NCBI GenBank assembly: GCA_900143635.1
Contig: FREY01000002.1
Location: 70,429-134,428 of the forward strand
Source of the DNA: Rhodobacteraceae bacterium Alg231-04
GTDB lineage: Bacteria > Pseudomonadota > Alphaproteobacteria > Rhodobacterales > Rhodobacteraceae
DNA length: 64,000 nucleotides
Direction: 5' to 3'
The position numbers were made by a program, and so were the translations under genes. This document shows, piece by piece, positions 1-7,410 of the stretch (positions are counted from its first letter, which is position 1; every line of letters starts with the position of its first letter). Under the pieces are notes generated by a model. It was not told the DNA's origin and made no database searches. It saw only the letters and a list, made by a program, of their open reading frames with translations.

Positions 1-261
1 CCTGACGGAAAATTCTATCTGCTCGAACGCAGTTTCGGCATTTTCGGCTTTCGCAGCCGCCTGCGCCGCTGGACTCTGACTGCTGCGCAGCTGGATCAGG
101 GCGAAACCCTCTTGCAGACAGCCCCGGGCACCCATGACAACCTCGAAGGCCTGTCGGTCTGGCGCGATGACAGCGGGCGACTGCGCGCCACGATGGTGTC
201 AGATGACAATTTCAACCTGCTGCAAGAGACCGAATTGGTCGAATACGCGCTGCCGGGTTAA
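1..261 (+). CDS. Esterase-like activity of phytase family protein (3' fragment)
   Basis: This is the last 86 codons of a gene that enters from the left edge and ends at a TAA. The visible peptide contains LLERSFG, RRWTL, NLEGLSVW and LVSDDNF-like strings (here MVSDDNFN), which are typical of the C-terminal blades of the phytase-like esterase family (periplasmic beta-propeller proteins common in Rhodobacteraceae). The function of the family is poorly defined. The start, signal peptide and any active site lie outside the window, so only the family can be given. Confidence 0.72.
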   Translation, partial: PDGKFYLLERSFGIFGFRSRLRRWTLTAAQLDQGETLLQTAPGTHDNLEGLSVWRDDSGRLRATMVSDDNFNLLQETELVEYALPG

Positions 262-396
262 GCTGTTTCAAATTTTTGCCGCCAATTCCGCGCGGCTTGG
301 AACTTGTGAAAATCTGACAATCCGCTACAAGGCCCGATCTTCCGCGCATGCCGCGCGGACAAGTCGCCGCTACCTTGTCTAAAAAACGGAAATGAA

Positions 397-1032
397 ATGA
401 AACGTTCCTATCTCCCTGGCATTCTTGCCATGGCCGCTGTTGTGGTCGCCTCCAACATTCTGGTGCAATTCCTGTTCGGCAACTGGCTGACCTGGGGCGC
501 CTTCACCTATCCCATCGCCTTTCTGATCACCGACATCATGAACCGCGTTTATGGCAAAAATGCCGCGCGTCGTGTGGTGCTGGCCGGCTTTGTCACCGGT
601 GTTGCCTGCTCACTGATCGGCACCCAGATCATGCTGCAGGGCGACGGCTATACATACCCCGCCGTGACCCTGCGCATCGCCATTGCCTCCGGCCTGGCCT
701 TCCTGACCGCCCAGTTGCTGGATGTCTCGGTCTTTGCCGCTTTCCGTGAAGGAAAATGGTGGCGTGCGCCGCTGGCCTCCACCCTCGTGGGCTCTTCTGT
801 CGATACCGCACTGTTCTTCACCATCGCCTTTTCCGGCGCGTTGACCTGGATCGAACCGGGCAATGATGTGTCCTGGGCGGGCGAGGTTTTGCCGCTCTTG
901 GGTGCGGGTCCGATGATGCCTCTTTGGGTGTCGCTGGGCTTTGCTGACTGGCTGGTGAAACTGTCTCTGGCGCTTGTGGCACTTGTGCCATTCCGCATCA
1001 TCGTGGGGAAGCTTAACACACAGCCCACATGA
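397..1032 (+). CDS. yhhQ: Queuosine precursor transporter, VUT/YhhQ family
   Basis: A 211-residue, strongly hydrophobic protein with about six membrane segments. The family hallmarks are near the N-terminus: ASNILVQF, then the cytoplasmic-loop motif YPIAFLITDIMNRVYG with the conserved Asp and Asn. YhhQ/VUT proteins import 7-cyano- or 7-aminomethyl-deazaguanine for queuosine tRNA modification, and the length matches the family (about 200–230). The ATG at 397 has only a weak purine stretch upstream; an overlapping ATG at 392 is in another frame. I looked for a preQ1 riboswitch in the 135-base leader and saw none. The gene is monocistronic: an independent promoter and a small unit follow it. Confidence 0.88.
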   Translation: MKRSYLPGILAMAAVVVASNILVQFLFGNWLTWGAFTYPIAFLITDIMNRVYGKNAARRVVLAGFVTGVACSLIGTQIMLQGDGYTYPAVTLRIAIASGLAFLTAQLLDVSVFAAFREGKWWRAPLASTLVGSSVDTALFFTIAFSGALTWIEPGNDVSWAGEVLPLLGAGPMMPLWVSLGFADWLVKLSLALVALVPFRIIVGKLNTQPT

Positions 1033-1039
1033 TTTTGTT

Positions 1040-1072
1040 TTGACATCTCCGATTTTTGTGGCACGCTTGTAT
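1040..1072 (+). promoter_or_regulatory. Candidate sigma-70 promoter for the small unit at 1079–1264
   Basis: A perfect −35 hexamer TTGACA lies at 1040–1045, just after the yhhQ stop. The −10 is less clear: TTGTAT at 1067–1072 gives a long 21-base spacer, and CTTGTA or ACGCTT give shorter ones. The promoter call rests on the consensus −35 and on the SD-equipped small reading frame and terminator that follow. Confidence 0.5.
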
Positions 1073-1103
1073 CAGGCGTAACAACACGAAAGGAGGTGCT
1101 CTA

Positions 1104-1175
1104 GTGTCTATTGGGAACTTGGAGATCGCAGTTGGAACAGTTCGGGATAGCGGTGTTGAGGCAGCCCTCAGCTAA
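1104..1175 (+). CDS. Possible leader peptide or small protein, 23 residues
   Basis: A GTG-initiated frame of 23 codons (beginning MSIGNLEIAVG, ending EAALS) lies five bases after a consensus Shine-Dalgarno AGGAGGTG at 1091–1098. A second mini-frame, MHELAAA, starts at 1179 (ATG) and stops at 1200–1202, just before the anti-SD. The strong SD, unusual for chance, is the only evidence of translation. The peptide has no run of a regulatory amino acid, so it does not look like a classical attenuator peptide. It lacks homologues I recognise. Confidence 0.35.
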   Translation: MSIGNLEIAVGTVRDSGVEAALS

Positions 1176-1225
1176 GTGATGCACGAATTGGCGGCCGCCT
1201 AACCGGCGCACCTCCATACTCAAGA

Positions 1226-1264
1226 TGGGTTGTCCGTTACGCTTTCGGACAGCCCATTTTCATT
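1226..1264 (+). terminator. Rho-independent terminator of the small unit
   Basis: The 11-bp stem TGGGTTGTCCG (1226–1236) pairs with CGGACAGCCCA (1246–1256), with one G-U pair and a 9-base loop, and is followed by a T-rich tail TTTTCATTT. It separates the small unit from arfB. Confidence 0.85.
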
Positions 1265-1351
1265 TGGCGCACCGCTTTGGTCCCGCGCCAATATTCTTCA
1301 AAGAAGATTGCAAGGAAATTCAAAAATCCTTGTCCCGCCGCGGAGCAACTA

Positions 1352-1771
1352 ATGCTGCACATCACGGATGACATCTTCATTCAGGACTGGGAGCTGACCG
1401 AACAATTTGTCCGCGCCTCCGGCCCTGGCGGGCAGAACGTCAACAAGGTGTCCACCGCTGTCGAGCTGCGCTTTGAGGCGGAACGCTCCCCCTCGCTGGA
1501 GGGCCCGGTCAAAACCCGCCTCAGACGGCTGGCGGGTCGGCGCTGGACCAAAGAGGGGGCAATTGTGCTGTTCTGCGACGAGACCCGCAGCCAGCAGCGC
1601 AACCGTGATCTGGCCCGCGAAAGACTGGCCGAGCTGATCCGGAAGGCGCTGGTAAAGCCAAAGCGCCGGATCAAGACAAAGCCTACCCGCGGCTCTGTCG
1701 AGCGGCGAATCGCTGCCAAGAAACAGCGCGGCGAAGTGAAAGGCCTGCGCGGACGCATCGACAACGACTGA
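1352..1771 (+). CDS. arfB: Alternative ribosome-rescue peptidyl-tRNA hydrolase ArfB
   Basis: A 139-residue class-I release-factor-like protein. The catalytic GGQ motif is in SGPGGQNVNK (GGQ at residues 26–28), and the C-terminal 40 residues are rich in Lys and Arg (KPKRRIKTKP), as in the tail ArfB inserts into the empty mRNA channel. It frees stalled ribosomes by hydrolysing peptidyl-tRNA on non-stop complexes. The frame is open further upstream, but the ATG at 1352 has CGGAG six bases before it and matches the usual N-terminus (MLHITDDIFI). Confidence 0.9.
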   Translation: MLHITDDIFIQDWELTEQFVRASGPGGQNVNKVSTAVELRFEAERSPSLEGPVKTRLRRLAGRRWTKEGAIVLFCDETRSQQRNRDLARERLAELIRKALVKPKRRIKTKPTRGSVERRIAAKKQRGEVKGLRGRIDND

Positions 1772-1828
1772 GAGATTGCGCCGCCCGTCTGCGCTGCTAA
1801 CCTGCGCCCATTGATTTGGGAGAGTTTG

Positions 1829-2575
1829 ATGAGATTAGAGGGCAAAACCGCCATCGTTACAGGTGCCGCTTCGGGCTTTGGCACCGGCATAGCGCGCAAA
1901 TTCATCGCTGAGGGCGCCCGCGTGATGATCGCTGACATCAACGCCGATGCCGCCGCTGCGACAGCCGCAGAATTGGGCAAAGGCGCCATAGCGCAGGCCG
2001 TGGATGTTTCAAATGCCACTTCGGTTCAGGCCATGGCGGATACCGCCCTCGCCGCTTTGGGCCATCTCGACATTCTGGTCAACAACGCCGGTGTCACCCA
2101 TATGCCAACAGCATTGGAAGACGTCAGCGAAGAAGACTTCGACCGGGTTCTGAACGTCAATGCAAAGTCCGTCTATCTGACCGCGCGCGCATTGGTCCCG
2201 CATATGAAATCGCGCGGTACCGGGGCCATCCTCAATGTCGCCTCTACCGCAGGGGTGTCACCGCGCCCCAACCTCAATTGGTACAATGCCTCAAAAGGCT
2301 GGATGATCACTGCAACCAAAACCATGGCGGTGGAGCTTGCGCCCTTTGGCCTTAGGGTCAACGCGATCAATCCGGTGGCCGGCGAAACACCGCTCCTGAA
2401 AAGCTTCATGGGCGAAGACACCCCCGAGGTGCGGGCCAAATTCCTTTCCACGATCCCGATTGGGCGCTTCTCCACCCCCGAAGACATGGGCAACGCCGCC
2501 TGTTTCCTCTGTTCAAATGAGGCCAGCATGGTCACCGGGGTCGCCATGGAAGTGGACGGTGGACGCTGCATTTAG
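1829..2575 (+). CDS. Short-chain dehydrogenase/reductase, SDR family oxidoreductase
   Basis: A 248-residue classical SDR. The nucleotide-binding motif TGAASGFGTG is at residues 11–20, NNAG at 85–88, and the catalytic Ser139, Tyr152 and Lys156 (YNASK) are present. The acidic residue after beta-2 (IADINAD) suggests NAD preference. The start is the ATG at 1829, preceded by GGGAGAG; a TTG at 1811 is in frame but lacks an SD. The substrate cannot be told: family members act as 3-oxoacyl-ACP reductases, glucose dehydrogenases and others. The gene stands 54 bases before a P1-family peptidase on the same strand. Confidence 0.85.
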   Translation: MRLEGKTAIVTGAASGFGTGIARKFIAEGARVMIADINADAAAATAAELGKGAIAQAVDVSNATSVQAMADTALAALGHLDILVNNAGVTHMPTALEDVSEEDFDRVLNVNAKSVYLTARALVPHMKSRGTGAILNVASTAGVSPRPNLNWYNASKGWMITATKTMAVELAPFGLRVNAINPVAGETPLLKSFMGEDTPEVRAKFLSTIPIGRFSTPEDMGNAACFLCSNEASMVTGVAMEVDGGRCI

Positions 2576-2629
2576 TCCGTCAGCAGCAGGAATGCCCCAA
2601 ACACCCGCCCACCACAGGAGCTCTGCCTT

Positions 2630-3649
2630 ATGACCCCGGGAAAAACCAACCTGATCACGGACATCCCCGGCCTCAAAGTGGGCAATGCGCAGGATGCCGC
2701 TCTGAAGTCCGGTACCACTGTACTGACGGCGGACAGGCCTTTTACCGCCTCGGTCCATGTGATGGGGGGCGCGCCCGGCACCCGTGAAACGGATCTGCTG
2801 GCGCCGGATAAATCGGTGCAGGACATTGACGCGCTGGTGCTGTCGGGCGGTTCGGCCTTTGGGCTGGATGCCTGTTCCGGCGTTGTGGACGGGCTGCGTG
2901 CCATGGGGCGTGGCTTTGCTGTTGGCCCGGCGCTGGTGCCTATTGTGCCCGGTGCGATCCTCTTTGATCTGCTGAACGGGGGCGACAAATCCTGGGTTGA
3001 AAACCCCTTCCGTGCCCTGGGCCGCGCCGCCCTTGCGTCTGCGGCCAAAGACTTCGCGCTTGGCAGCGTCGGCGCTGGCACCGGCGCCTTGGCGGCCAAT
3101 GAAAAAGGCGGGCTCGGCTCTGCCTCGCTGGTGCTGGAGGATGGCACCACTGTCGGCGCACTTGTCGCCGCCAACCCGATGGGTGCGGTCACCACCCCCG
3201 GCGGGCGTCATTTCTGGGCCGCGCCATTTGAAATCGACGGTGAATTTGGTGGGCTCGGGCCTGATTCCTCAACGGGGTTGGGACGCGGCTCCGGCAGCCC
3301 CAAGCTGGACGCGATGATGAAACTGGCAGGTGAAATTCAACTCCCCTCCGAAGGCAGCAACACCACGATTGCCATTGTTGCCACCGACGCCGCCCTTTCC
3401 AAGGCGCAGTGCAAGCGGCTGGCCACCGCGGCCCATGATGGCATCGGGCGCGCCATTGTCCCCGCCCATACGCCTGCGGATGGTGATCTGATCTTTGCCG
3501 CAGCAACCGGTACACGCGAGGTTTCCGCCGATTCCCTTGGACCGCTCTGCCATGCGGCTGCACTTTGCCTCTCACGGGCAATTGCACGGGCGATTTTCCA
3601 CGCAGGGCCCGCCGAAGGCGATATTTTGCCCAGCTGGCAGGGAAAATAA
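2630..3649 (+). CDS. P1 family peptidase (DmpA/NylC-like N-terminal nucleophile hydrolase)
   Basis: A 339-residue peptidase S58-type protein. It begins with NLITDIPGLKVGNA, the usual opening of the family, and has SGGSAFGLDA at about 73–82 and GSVGAGTG near 145. These enzymes are made as one chain and cut themselves so that a Ser or Thr becomes the N-terminal nucleophile. Here SNTTIAIVATD places a likely cut between Asn244 and Thr245, resembling the Asn-Thr site of NylC. Substrates in the family include beta- or D-amino acid peptides and 6-aminohexanoate oligomers; which applies here is unknown. An SD-like AGGAG precedes the ATG. Confidence 0.85.
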   Translation: MTPGKTNLITDIPGLKVGNAQDAALKSGTTVLTADRPFTASVHVMGGAPGTRETDLLAPDKSVQDIDALVLSGGSAFGLDACSGVVDGLRAMGRGFAVGPALVPIVPGAILFDLLNGGDKSWVENPFRALGRAALASAAKDFALGSVGAGTGALAANEKGGLGSASLVLEDGTTVGALVAANPMGAVTTPGGRHFWAAPFEIDGEFGGLGPDSSTGLGRGSGSPKLDAMMKLAGEIQLPSEGSNTTIAIVATDAALSKAQCKRLATAAHDGIGRAIVPAHTPADGDLIFAAATGTREVSADSLGPLCHAAALCLSRAIARAIFHAGPAEGDILPSWQGK

Positions 3650-3760
3650 CTCGATTGTCGGTGTTAAAGCTGATCTAGCGCAAACGCGTCAATCTGACGG
3701 TTGACTATTGTGCCAGCTGACACCCGTATTGCAGACAGCCACGAAGTTTGGAGCAAAACC

Positions 3761-4219
3761 ATGAAACGACTCATCGCAACCGCCGCCCTGGCGCTGCTCG
3801 CCGCCCCCGCCTTCGCTGAGGGCGATGCCGAAGCGGGTAAGAAAGCATTCAACAAATGCAAATCCTGCCACGCCATCGCCTCGCCCGACGGCGAAGCCAT
3901 TGTTAAGGGCGGCAAGACCGGCCCCAACCTCTATGGCCTGCCCGGCCGCGCTGCTGGCACCGTTGAGGGTTTCAAGTACGGCAATGACTTGGTCGCAGCT
4001 GGCGAATCCGGTCTTGTCTGGACCGAAGAGAACCTGGTCGCCTACACCGCCGACCCCAAAGCATTCCTGCGCGAGTTCACTGGCAACCCCAAAGCCAAGA
4101 CAAAAATGTCCTTCAAACTGAAGAAGGGCGGCGAAGATATCTTTGCCTTCCTCACCAGCGTCTCCCCCGCACCTGTGGCTGAAGAAGCTGCCGAAGAAGG
4201 CGAAGCCGCAACCGAATGA
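3761..4219 (+). CDS. Periplasmic cytochrome c (class I, c2/c550-like) with acidic tail
   Basis: A 152-residue precursor with a signal peptide of about 19 residues (cut after AFA). The haem site CKSCH is at residues 33–37 and the likely axial Met116 is in KTKMSFKL. TGPNLYGLPGRAAG matches soluble cytochrome c2/c550 proteins that shuttle electrons in the periplasm. The last 14 residues are an Ala/Glu-rich acidic tail (EEAAEEGEAATE) beyond the usual fold. The ATG at 3761 with GGAG upstream was chosen because it gives a proper signal peptide; an in-frame ATG at 3701 would bury it. A weak TTGACT sits at 3701–3706, and a strong terminator follows. Confidence 0.88.
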   Translation: MKRLIATAALALLAAPAFAEGDAEAGKKAFNKCKSCHAIASPDGEAIVKGGKTGPNLYGLPGRAAGTVEGFKYGNDLVAAGESGLVWTEENLVAYTADPKAFLREFTGNPKAKTKMSFKLKKGGEDIFAFLTSVSPAPVAEEAAEEGEAATE

Positions 4220-4243
4220 TCTGCAGATTTTCCTGCTGAACAA

Positions 4244-4275
4244 AAGGCCGCAGGCATCGCCTGCGGCCTTTCTCG
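4244..4275 (+). terminator. Rho-independent terminator after the cytochrome c gene
   Basis: A perfect 12-bp stem (AAGGCCGCAGGC at 4244–4255 with GCCTGCGGCCTT at 4259–4270) has a 3-base loop and is followed by TTTCT. Confidence 0.88.
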
Positions 4276-4361
4276 TGATTGCCATTCCTGTCCGCCCGTA
4301 TTAGCCCTACGCGCCATCCATGCGGCATACGCAGGGACCGGAACGCGCGACAGGACATGAG

Positions 4362-4904
4362 ATGACCACTTCTATCCCCGCCTGGGTCAACGGTGTGCTT
4401 ACCCCGGTGGATAAGCTCGAAGCCCATCTGAAGGGGCTGAAACACAAGGCCGTGTCGGTCTTTGCCGTCAAGGGCACCGAAATTCTGATGCAGCGCCGGG
4501 CGCTGTCAAAATACCATACGCCGGGATTGTGGGCGAACACCTGCTGCACCCATCCGCTGTGGGGGGAAGACTCAGCCGATTGCGCCGTGCGCCGTCTGGA
4601 GGATGAGCTGGGTATCACCGGGCTATACCCGGAATTCCGTCACCATCTGGAATACCGCGCCGACGTGGGTGGTGGAATGATCGAACATGAGGCCGTGGAT
4701 GTCTTTCTTGCCCATGTGCACCGGCCGCTGAAAATGACGGCCAACCCGGAGGAGGTCATGGAGACCCGCTGGGTTGATTATCACGACCTTCTGGCCGAAG
4801 TGCGCCGCCATCCCGACCGGTTCACCCCATGGCTCAAGATTTATCTTGAGAAATACGCCGACATTATTTTTGGCCCTGATCTGATTCACGCCGCCAAAGA
4901 CTGA
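4362..4904 (+). CDS. idi: Isopentenyl-diphosphate delta-isomerase, type I
   Basis: A 180-residue Nudix-fold isomerase that interconverts IPP and DMAPP for isoprenoid and quinone synthesis. NTCCTHP carries the catalytic cysteine (Cys62 by alignment), and RRLEDELGI and EHEAVDVFLA hold the metal-binding and catalytic Glu residues. The ATG at 4362 follows an AGGA-like SD. An in-frame ATG at 4320 would add 14 residues not typical of the family. Convergent neighbours are absent; the gene stands alone between two terminated or spaced genes. Confidence 0.9.
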   Translation: MTTSIPAWVNGVLTPVDKLEAHLKGLKHKAVSVFAVKGTEILMQRRALSKYHTPGLWANTCCTHPLWGEDSADCAVRRLEDELGITGLYPEFRHHLEYRADVGGGMIEHEAVDVFLAHVHRPLKMTANPEEVMETRWVDYHDLLAEVRRHPDRFTPWLKIYLEKYADIIFGPDLIHAAKD

Positions 4905-4979
4905 CCTGCGGCGCTCCTGCCTCTTGCTCCTTTCTGCCTCGGCTGGTCTTCTGCCCCTCAAAATAAGGGGATCTGAACC

Positions 4980-6236
4980 ATGACCATTTTGATTGCCGGC
5001 GGCGGCATTGCCGGGCTCACACTGGGGCTGACGCTGCAGCAGATCGGCGTGCCGTTCAAAATCTTCGAAAGCGCCCGTGACATGCGGCCGCTGGGGGTTG
5101 GCATCAACCTGCAGCCCAACGCCGTGCGGGAATTGCTGGACCTTGGGCTGGCAGAGGAGCTGGACGCGATCGGCGTCAAGACCCGCCAGCTCGGCTTTTA
5201 TTCAAAGCTCGGCAATACGATCTGGGAGGAGCCACGCGGCACCTGGGCCGGTTATGCCTGGCCGCAATATTCTGTCCACCGGGGCGCCCTGCAGATGATG
5301 CTGCTAAAGGCACTGACCGACCGGGCAGGCCCGGATGTTCTGGAAACCGGTGCGCGTGCCACCGGATATGAGACCTCTCATGACGGGGCGACGCTGCTGC
5401 TGGAGGGCGGCAGGCAAGAGCAGGGACAATTGCTCATCGGTGCCGATGGCATCCATTCAGCGCTGCGCGCACAGATGGCCCCTGATGAGGGCGCCCCGAT
5501 TTGGAACGGCCGTATCCTGTGGCGGGCGACCACCCGCGCCCCGGCGTTTTTTGGCGGCGGTGCCATGGCCATGATCGGGCATGATCGCTTGCGCCTTGTG
5601 GCCTATCCGATCTCGCGCCCGGATAGTGATGGGATGGCTGAAATCAACTGGATCGCCGAAAAGGCCTTTGATCCAACCACCCCCTGGAAACGGGAGGATT
5701 GGAACCGACCGGCGGATATCAATGACTTTCTGGATGACTTCAGAACATGGCAGTTTGACTGGATCGATGTGCCAGCGCTGATCCGTGGTGCCGAGGTGGT
5801 GTTTGAATATCCCATGGTCGATCGCGACCCGCTGCCGGGCTGGAGCGATGGCCCCGTGACCCTGATGGGCGATGCCGCCCATCCGACCTATCCGGTCGGC
5901 TCCAACGGCGCCAGCCAGGCCATTCTTGATGCCCGCATGATCGGCGCCCAGCTTTTGGAGCATGGCCTAACCGCTGCAGCGCTGGACAGGTATGAGGCTG
6001 CGTTTCGCCCGGTCACAACCGGTGTCATTCGCGCCAATCGCGCAGGTGGCGGCCCCGACGGTGTGTTGCAACAGGTCGAGGATCTCTGCGGCGGCGCCTT
6101 CGATCATATCGACGATGTCATCCCCAAGGGAGAGCTCGCCGCGCATGCCGCAAGGTATAAATCACTGGCCGGGTTCTCCATCGATGAGCTCAACGCCCGT
6201 CCACGGACGATCCCGGAGAATGCACGGATCTCCTGA
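4980..6236 (+). CDS. FAD-dependent monooxygenase (flavin-dependent oxidoreductase, PhzS/salicylate hydroxylase-like)
   Basis: A 418-residue group-A flavin monooxygenase. The Rossmann motif IAGGGIAGLTLG is at the N-terminus, LIGADGIHSALR is the DG motif near the middle, and LMGDAAHPTYPVGSNGASQ is the GD motif that binds the FAD ribityl chain. Such enzymes hydroxylate aromatic substrates with NAD(P)H and O2. The family includes salicylate hydroxylase and PhzS; I cannot name the substrate. A GC-rich hairpin element follows the stop, and panC converges from the other side. Confidence 0.85.
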   Translation: MTILIAGGGIAGLTLGLTLQQIGVPFKIFESARDMRPLGVGINLQPNAVRELLDLGLAEELDAIGVKTRQLGFYSKLGNTIWEEPRGTWAGYAWPQYSVHRGALQMMLLKALTDRAGPDVLETGARATGYETSHDGATLLLEGGRQEQGQLLIGADGIHSALRAQMAPDEGAPIWNGRILWRATTRAPAFFGGGAMAMIGHDRLRLVAYPISRPDSDGMAEINWIAEKAFDPTTPWKREDWNRPADINDFLDDFRTWQFDWIDVPALIRGAEVVFEYPMVDRDPLPGWSDGPVTLMGDAAHPTYPVGSNGASQAILDARMIGAQLLEHGLTAAALDRYEAAFRPVTTGVIRANRAGGGPDGVLQQVEDLCGGAFDHIDDVIPKGELAAHAARYKSLAGFSIDELNARPRTIPENARIS

Positions 6237-6250
6237 AGCAGGACAACGCA

Positions 6251-6520
6251 GGGCTCCCGCCCCTTTCCCAACGCATCACGGATGCGCTGAAAAGCGTTGG
6301 GCGAGGCGCCGCTTGCGCGGCGCACGGGGGCGCTGCCCCCGCCCCCTGACGGGGACACCCCCGGAGTATTTGGCAAAGGTGAGGATCTGCGGTCGGCCAA
6401 TGTCACCGCTGCGCTGAAGAGATGCCTCTGCCGAAGGCAGCGCCTTGCCGAAGGCAAGGCGCCCGGCCCAACTGGGAACGTGGTTCCGCAGGAACCGCTT
6501 GAACAGGCGGGAGCCCCCCT
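6251..6520. repeat. Roseobacter-type intergenic hairpin element, copy 1 (convergent genes)
   Basis: This element fills most of the gap between the monooxygenase and panC. It starts with GGGCTCCCGCC (6251–6261) and ends with the inverted copy GGCGGGAGCCC (6507–6517). Inside are hairpins GCGCCGC/GCGGCGC (6306–6323), CTGCC/GGCAG (6428–6440) and GCGCCTTGCC-gaa-GGCAAGGCGC (6440–6462), the last followed by CCGGCCCAAC. An AT-richer box CGGAGTATTTGGCAAAGGTG lies at 6362–6381. Related copies occur at 15961, 21568, 39030, 47520, 61200 and 63735. Position and structure suggest bidirectional transcription termination; no coding sense is seen. Confidence 0.75.
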
Positions 6521-6552
6521 TCGCGGCCCTTTGGCAGCCCGTTGGCGGCCGA

Positions 6553-7410
6553 TTACCCAGTCAGCGCAGGCACTTCGATATTGTCGATGAGACGGATGCC
6601 ATCCATCCAGGCTGCAACAAAGAGACGGGCCGGGCGGATAGGGGTTTCCAGCTGCTCCAATCGCTTTTCACAACGCAGGTCCAGATATTCGATATCGGTG
6701 AAACCTGCCGCCGCCAGTTGATCGCGAACTGGGCCGATGAGCGTATGGAACACCTCCCCCCCAGCCAATCTGGCGGCGATGGATTGCAGCAGGGGATAAA
6801 GTCGGGCAGCGCGCGCCAGCCCGTCCGGGCTGAGCCGCAGGTTGCGCGAGGACATGGCCAGGCCTGAGGGTTCGCGCACTGTCGGGCAGCCGGTGACTTC
6901 GATGGGAATATCCAGATCACGGGCCATGCGCCGGACAACCATCAGCTGCTGATAGTCCTTCTGACCAAAGAACGCCTGATCGGCACCGGTTTGCAGAAAC
7001 AGTTTCGCCACCACGGTCGCAACCCCGTCAAAATGACCGGGGCGGTGTTCGCCCTCCATCACATCGGTGAAACCCGCAACAGATACATTGGTGGCATAGC
7101 CCTCCGGGTAGATCTGGTCCGGGTCGGGGACATAGATCGCATCAACGCCAAAAGGGGCTAGCTTTTCCGCATCATCCAGTTCCGTGCGCGGGTAGTTTAC
7201 CAGATCCTCGGCGTTGTTGAACTGGCGCGGGTTCACGAAGATGGTGACGATGACACGGTCGCTGGCCGCTTTGGCCGCCTCTACAAGCGACAGATGCCCG
7301 GCATGCAGCGCGCCCATTGTCGGCACGACACCGACGGTTTCACCCGCGCGCATCCAGGCTTTTTGCATGCCGCGCAGATCCTCGAGGCGGCGCAGAATCG
7401 GAGCAGTCAT
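6553..7410 (-). CDS. panC: Pantothenate synthetase
   Basis: A 285-residue enzyme that joins pantoate and beta-alanine with ATP to make pantothenate. The nucleotidyltransferase signature PTMGALHAGHLSLV (HxGH) is at about residues 30–43, and GQKDYQQ and the KMSKS-like SSRN stretch (AMSSRNLRLS) are present. The ATG overlaps the panB stop by one base (TGA/ATG shared A), so translation is coupled to panB. Confidence 0.95.
   Translation of the reverse strand: MTAPILRRLEDLRGMQKAWMRAGETVGVVPTMGALHAGHLSLVEAAKAASDRVIVTIFVNPRQFNNAEDLVNYPRTELDDAEKLAPFGVDAIYVPDPDQIYPEGYATNVSVAGFTDVMEGEHRPGHFDGVATVVAKLFLQTGADQAFFGQKDYQQLMVVRRMARDLDIPIEVTGCPTVREPSGLAMSSRNLRLSPDGLARAARLYPLLQSIAARLAGGEVFHTLIGPVRDQLAAAGFTDIEYLDLRCEKRLEQLETPIRPARLFVAAWMDGIRLIDNIEVPALTG

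Larger units (their letters stand above)
1079..1264 (+). ncRNA. Predicted short structured transcript with internal SD/anti-SD pairing
   Basis: Between yhhQ and arfB there is a complete small transcription unit: a TTGACA promoter element, about 185 bases of RNA and a strong terminator. Within it, GGAGGTGC at 1092–1099 (a near-perfect Shine-Dalgarno) is perfectly complementary to GCACCTCC at 1208–1215, so an 8-bp closing stem would hide the ribosome binding site. Inside this stem TGAGG-cagc-CCTCA (around 1157–1170) forms a small hairpin. The RNA could be a small RNA with an anti-SD-like loop, a leader-peptide mRNA, or both. I do not recognise the family. The pairing is seen in the sequence; its role is inference. 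Confidence 0.5.

Noticed and set aside
262-396. preQ1 riboswitch before the queuosine-precursor transporter
   Set aside because: No preQ1-type pseudoknot with an A-rich tail overlapping the SD could be found in the leader.
1079-1264. Small signal-recognition-particle RNA
   Set aside because: A short string resembling GGCAGCCC is present, but the conserved GGAAGG/GCAG apical domain of SRP RNA is missing.
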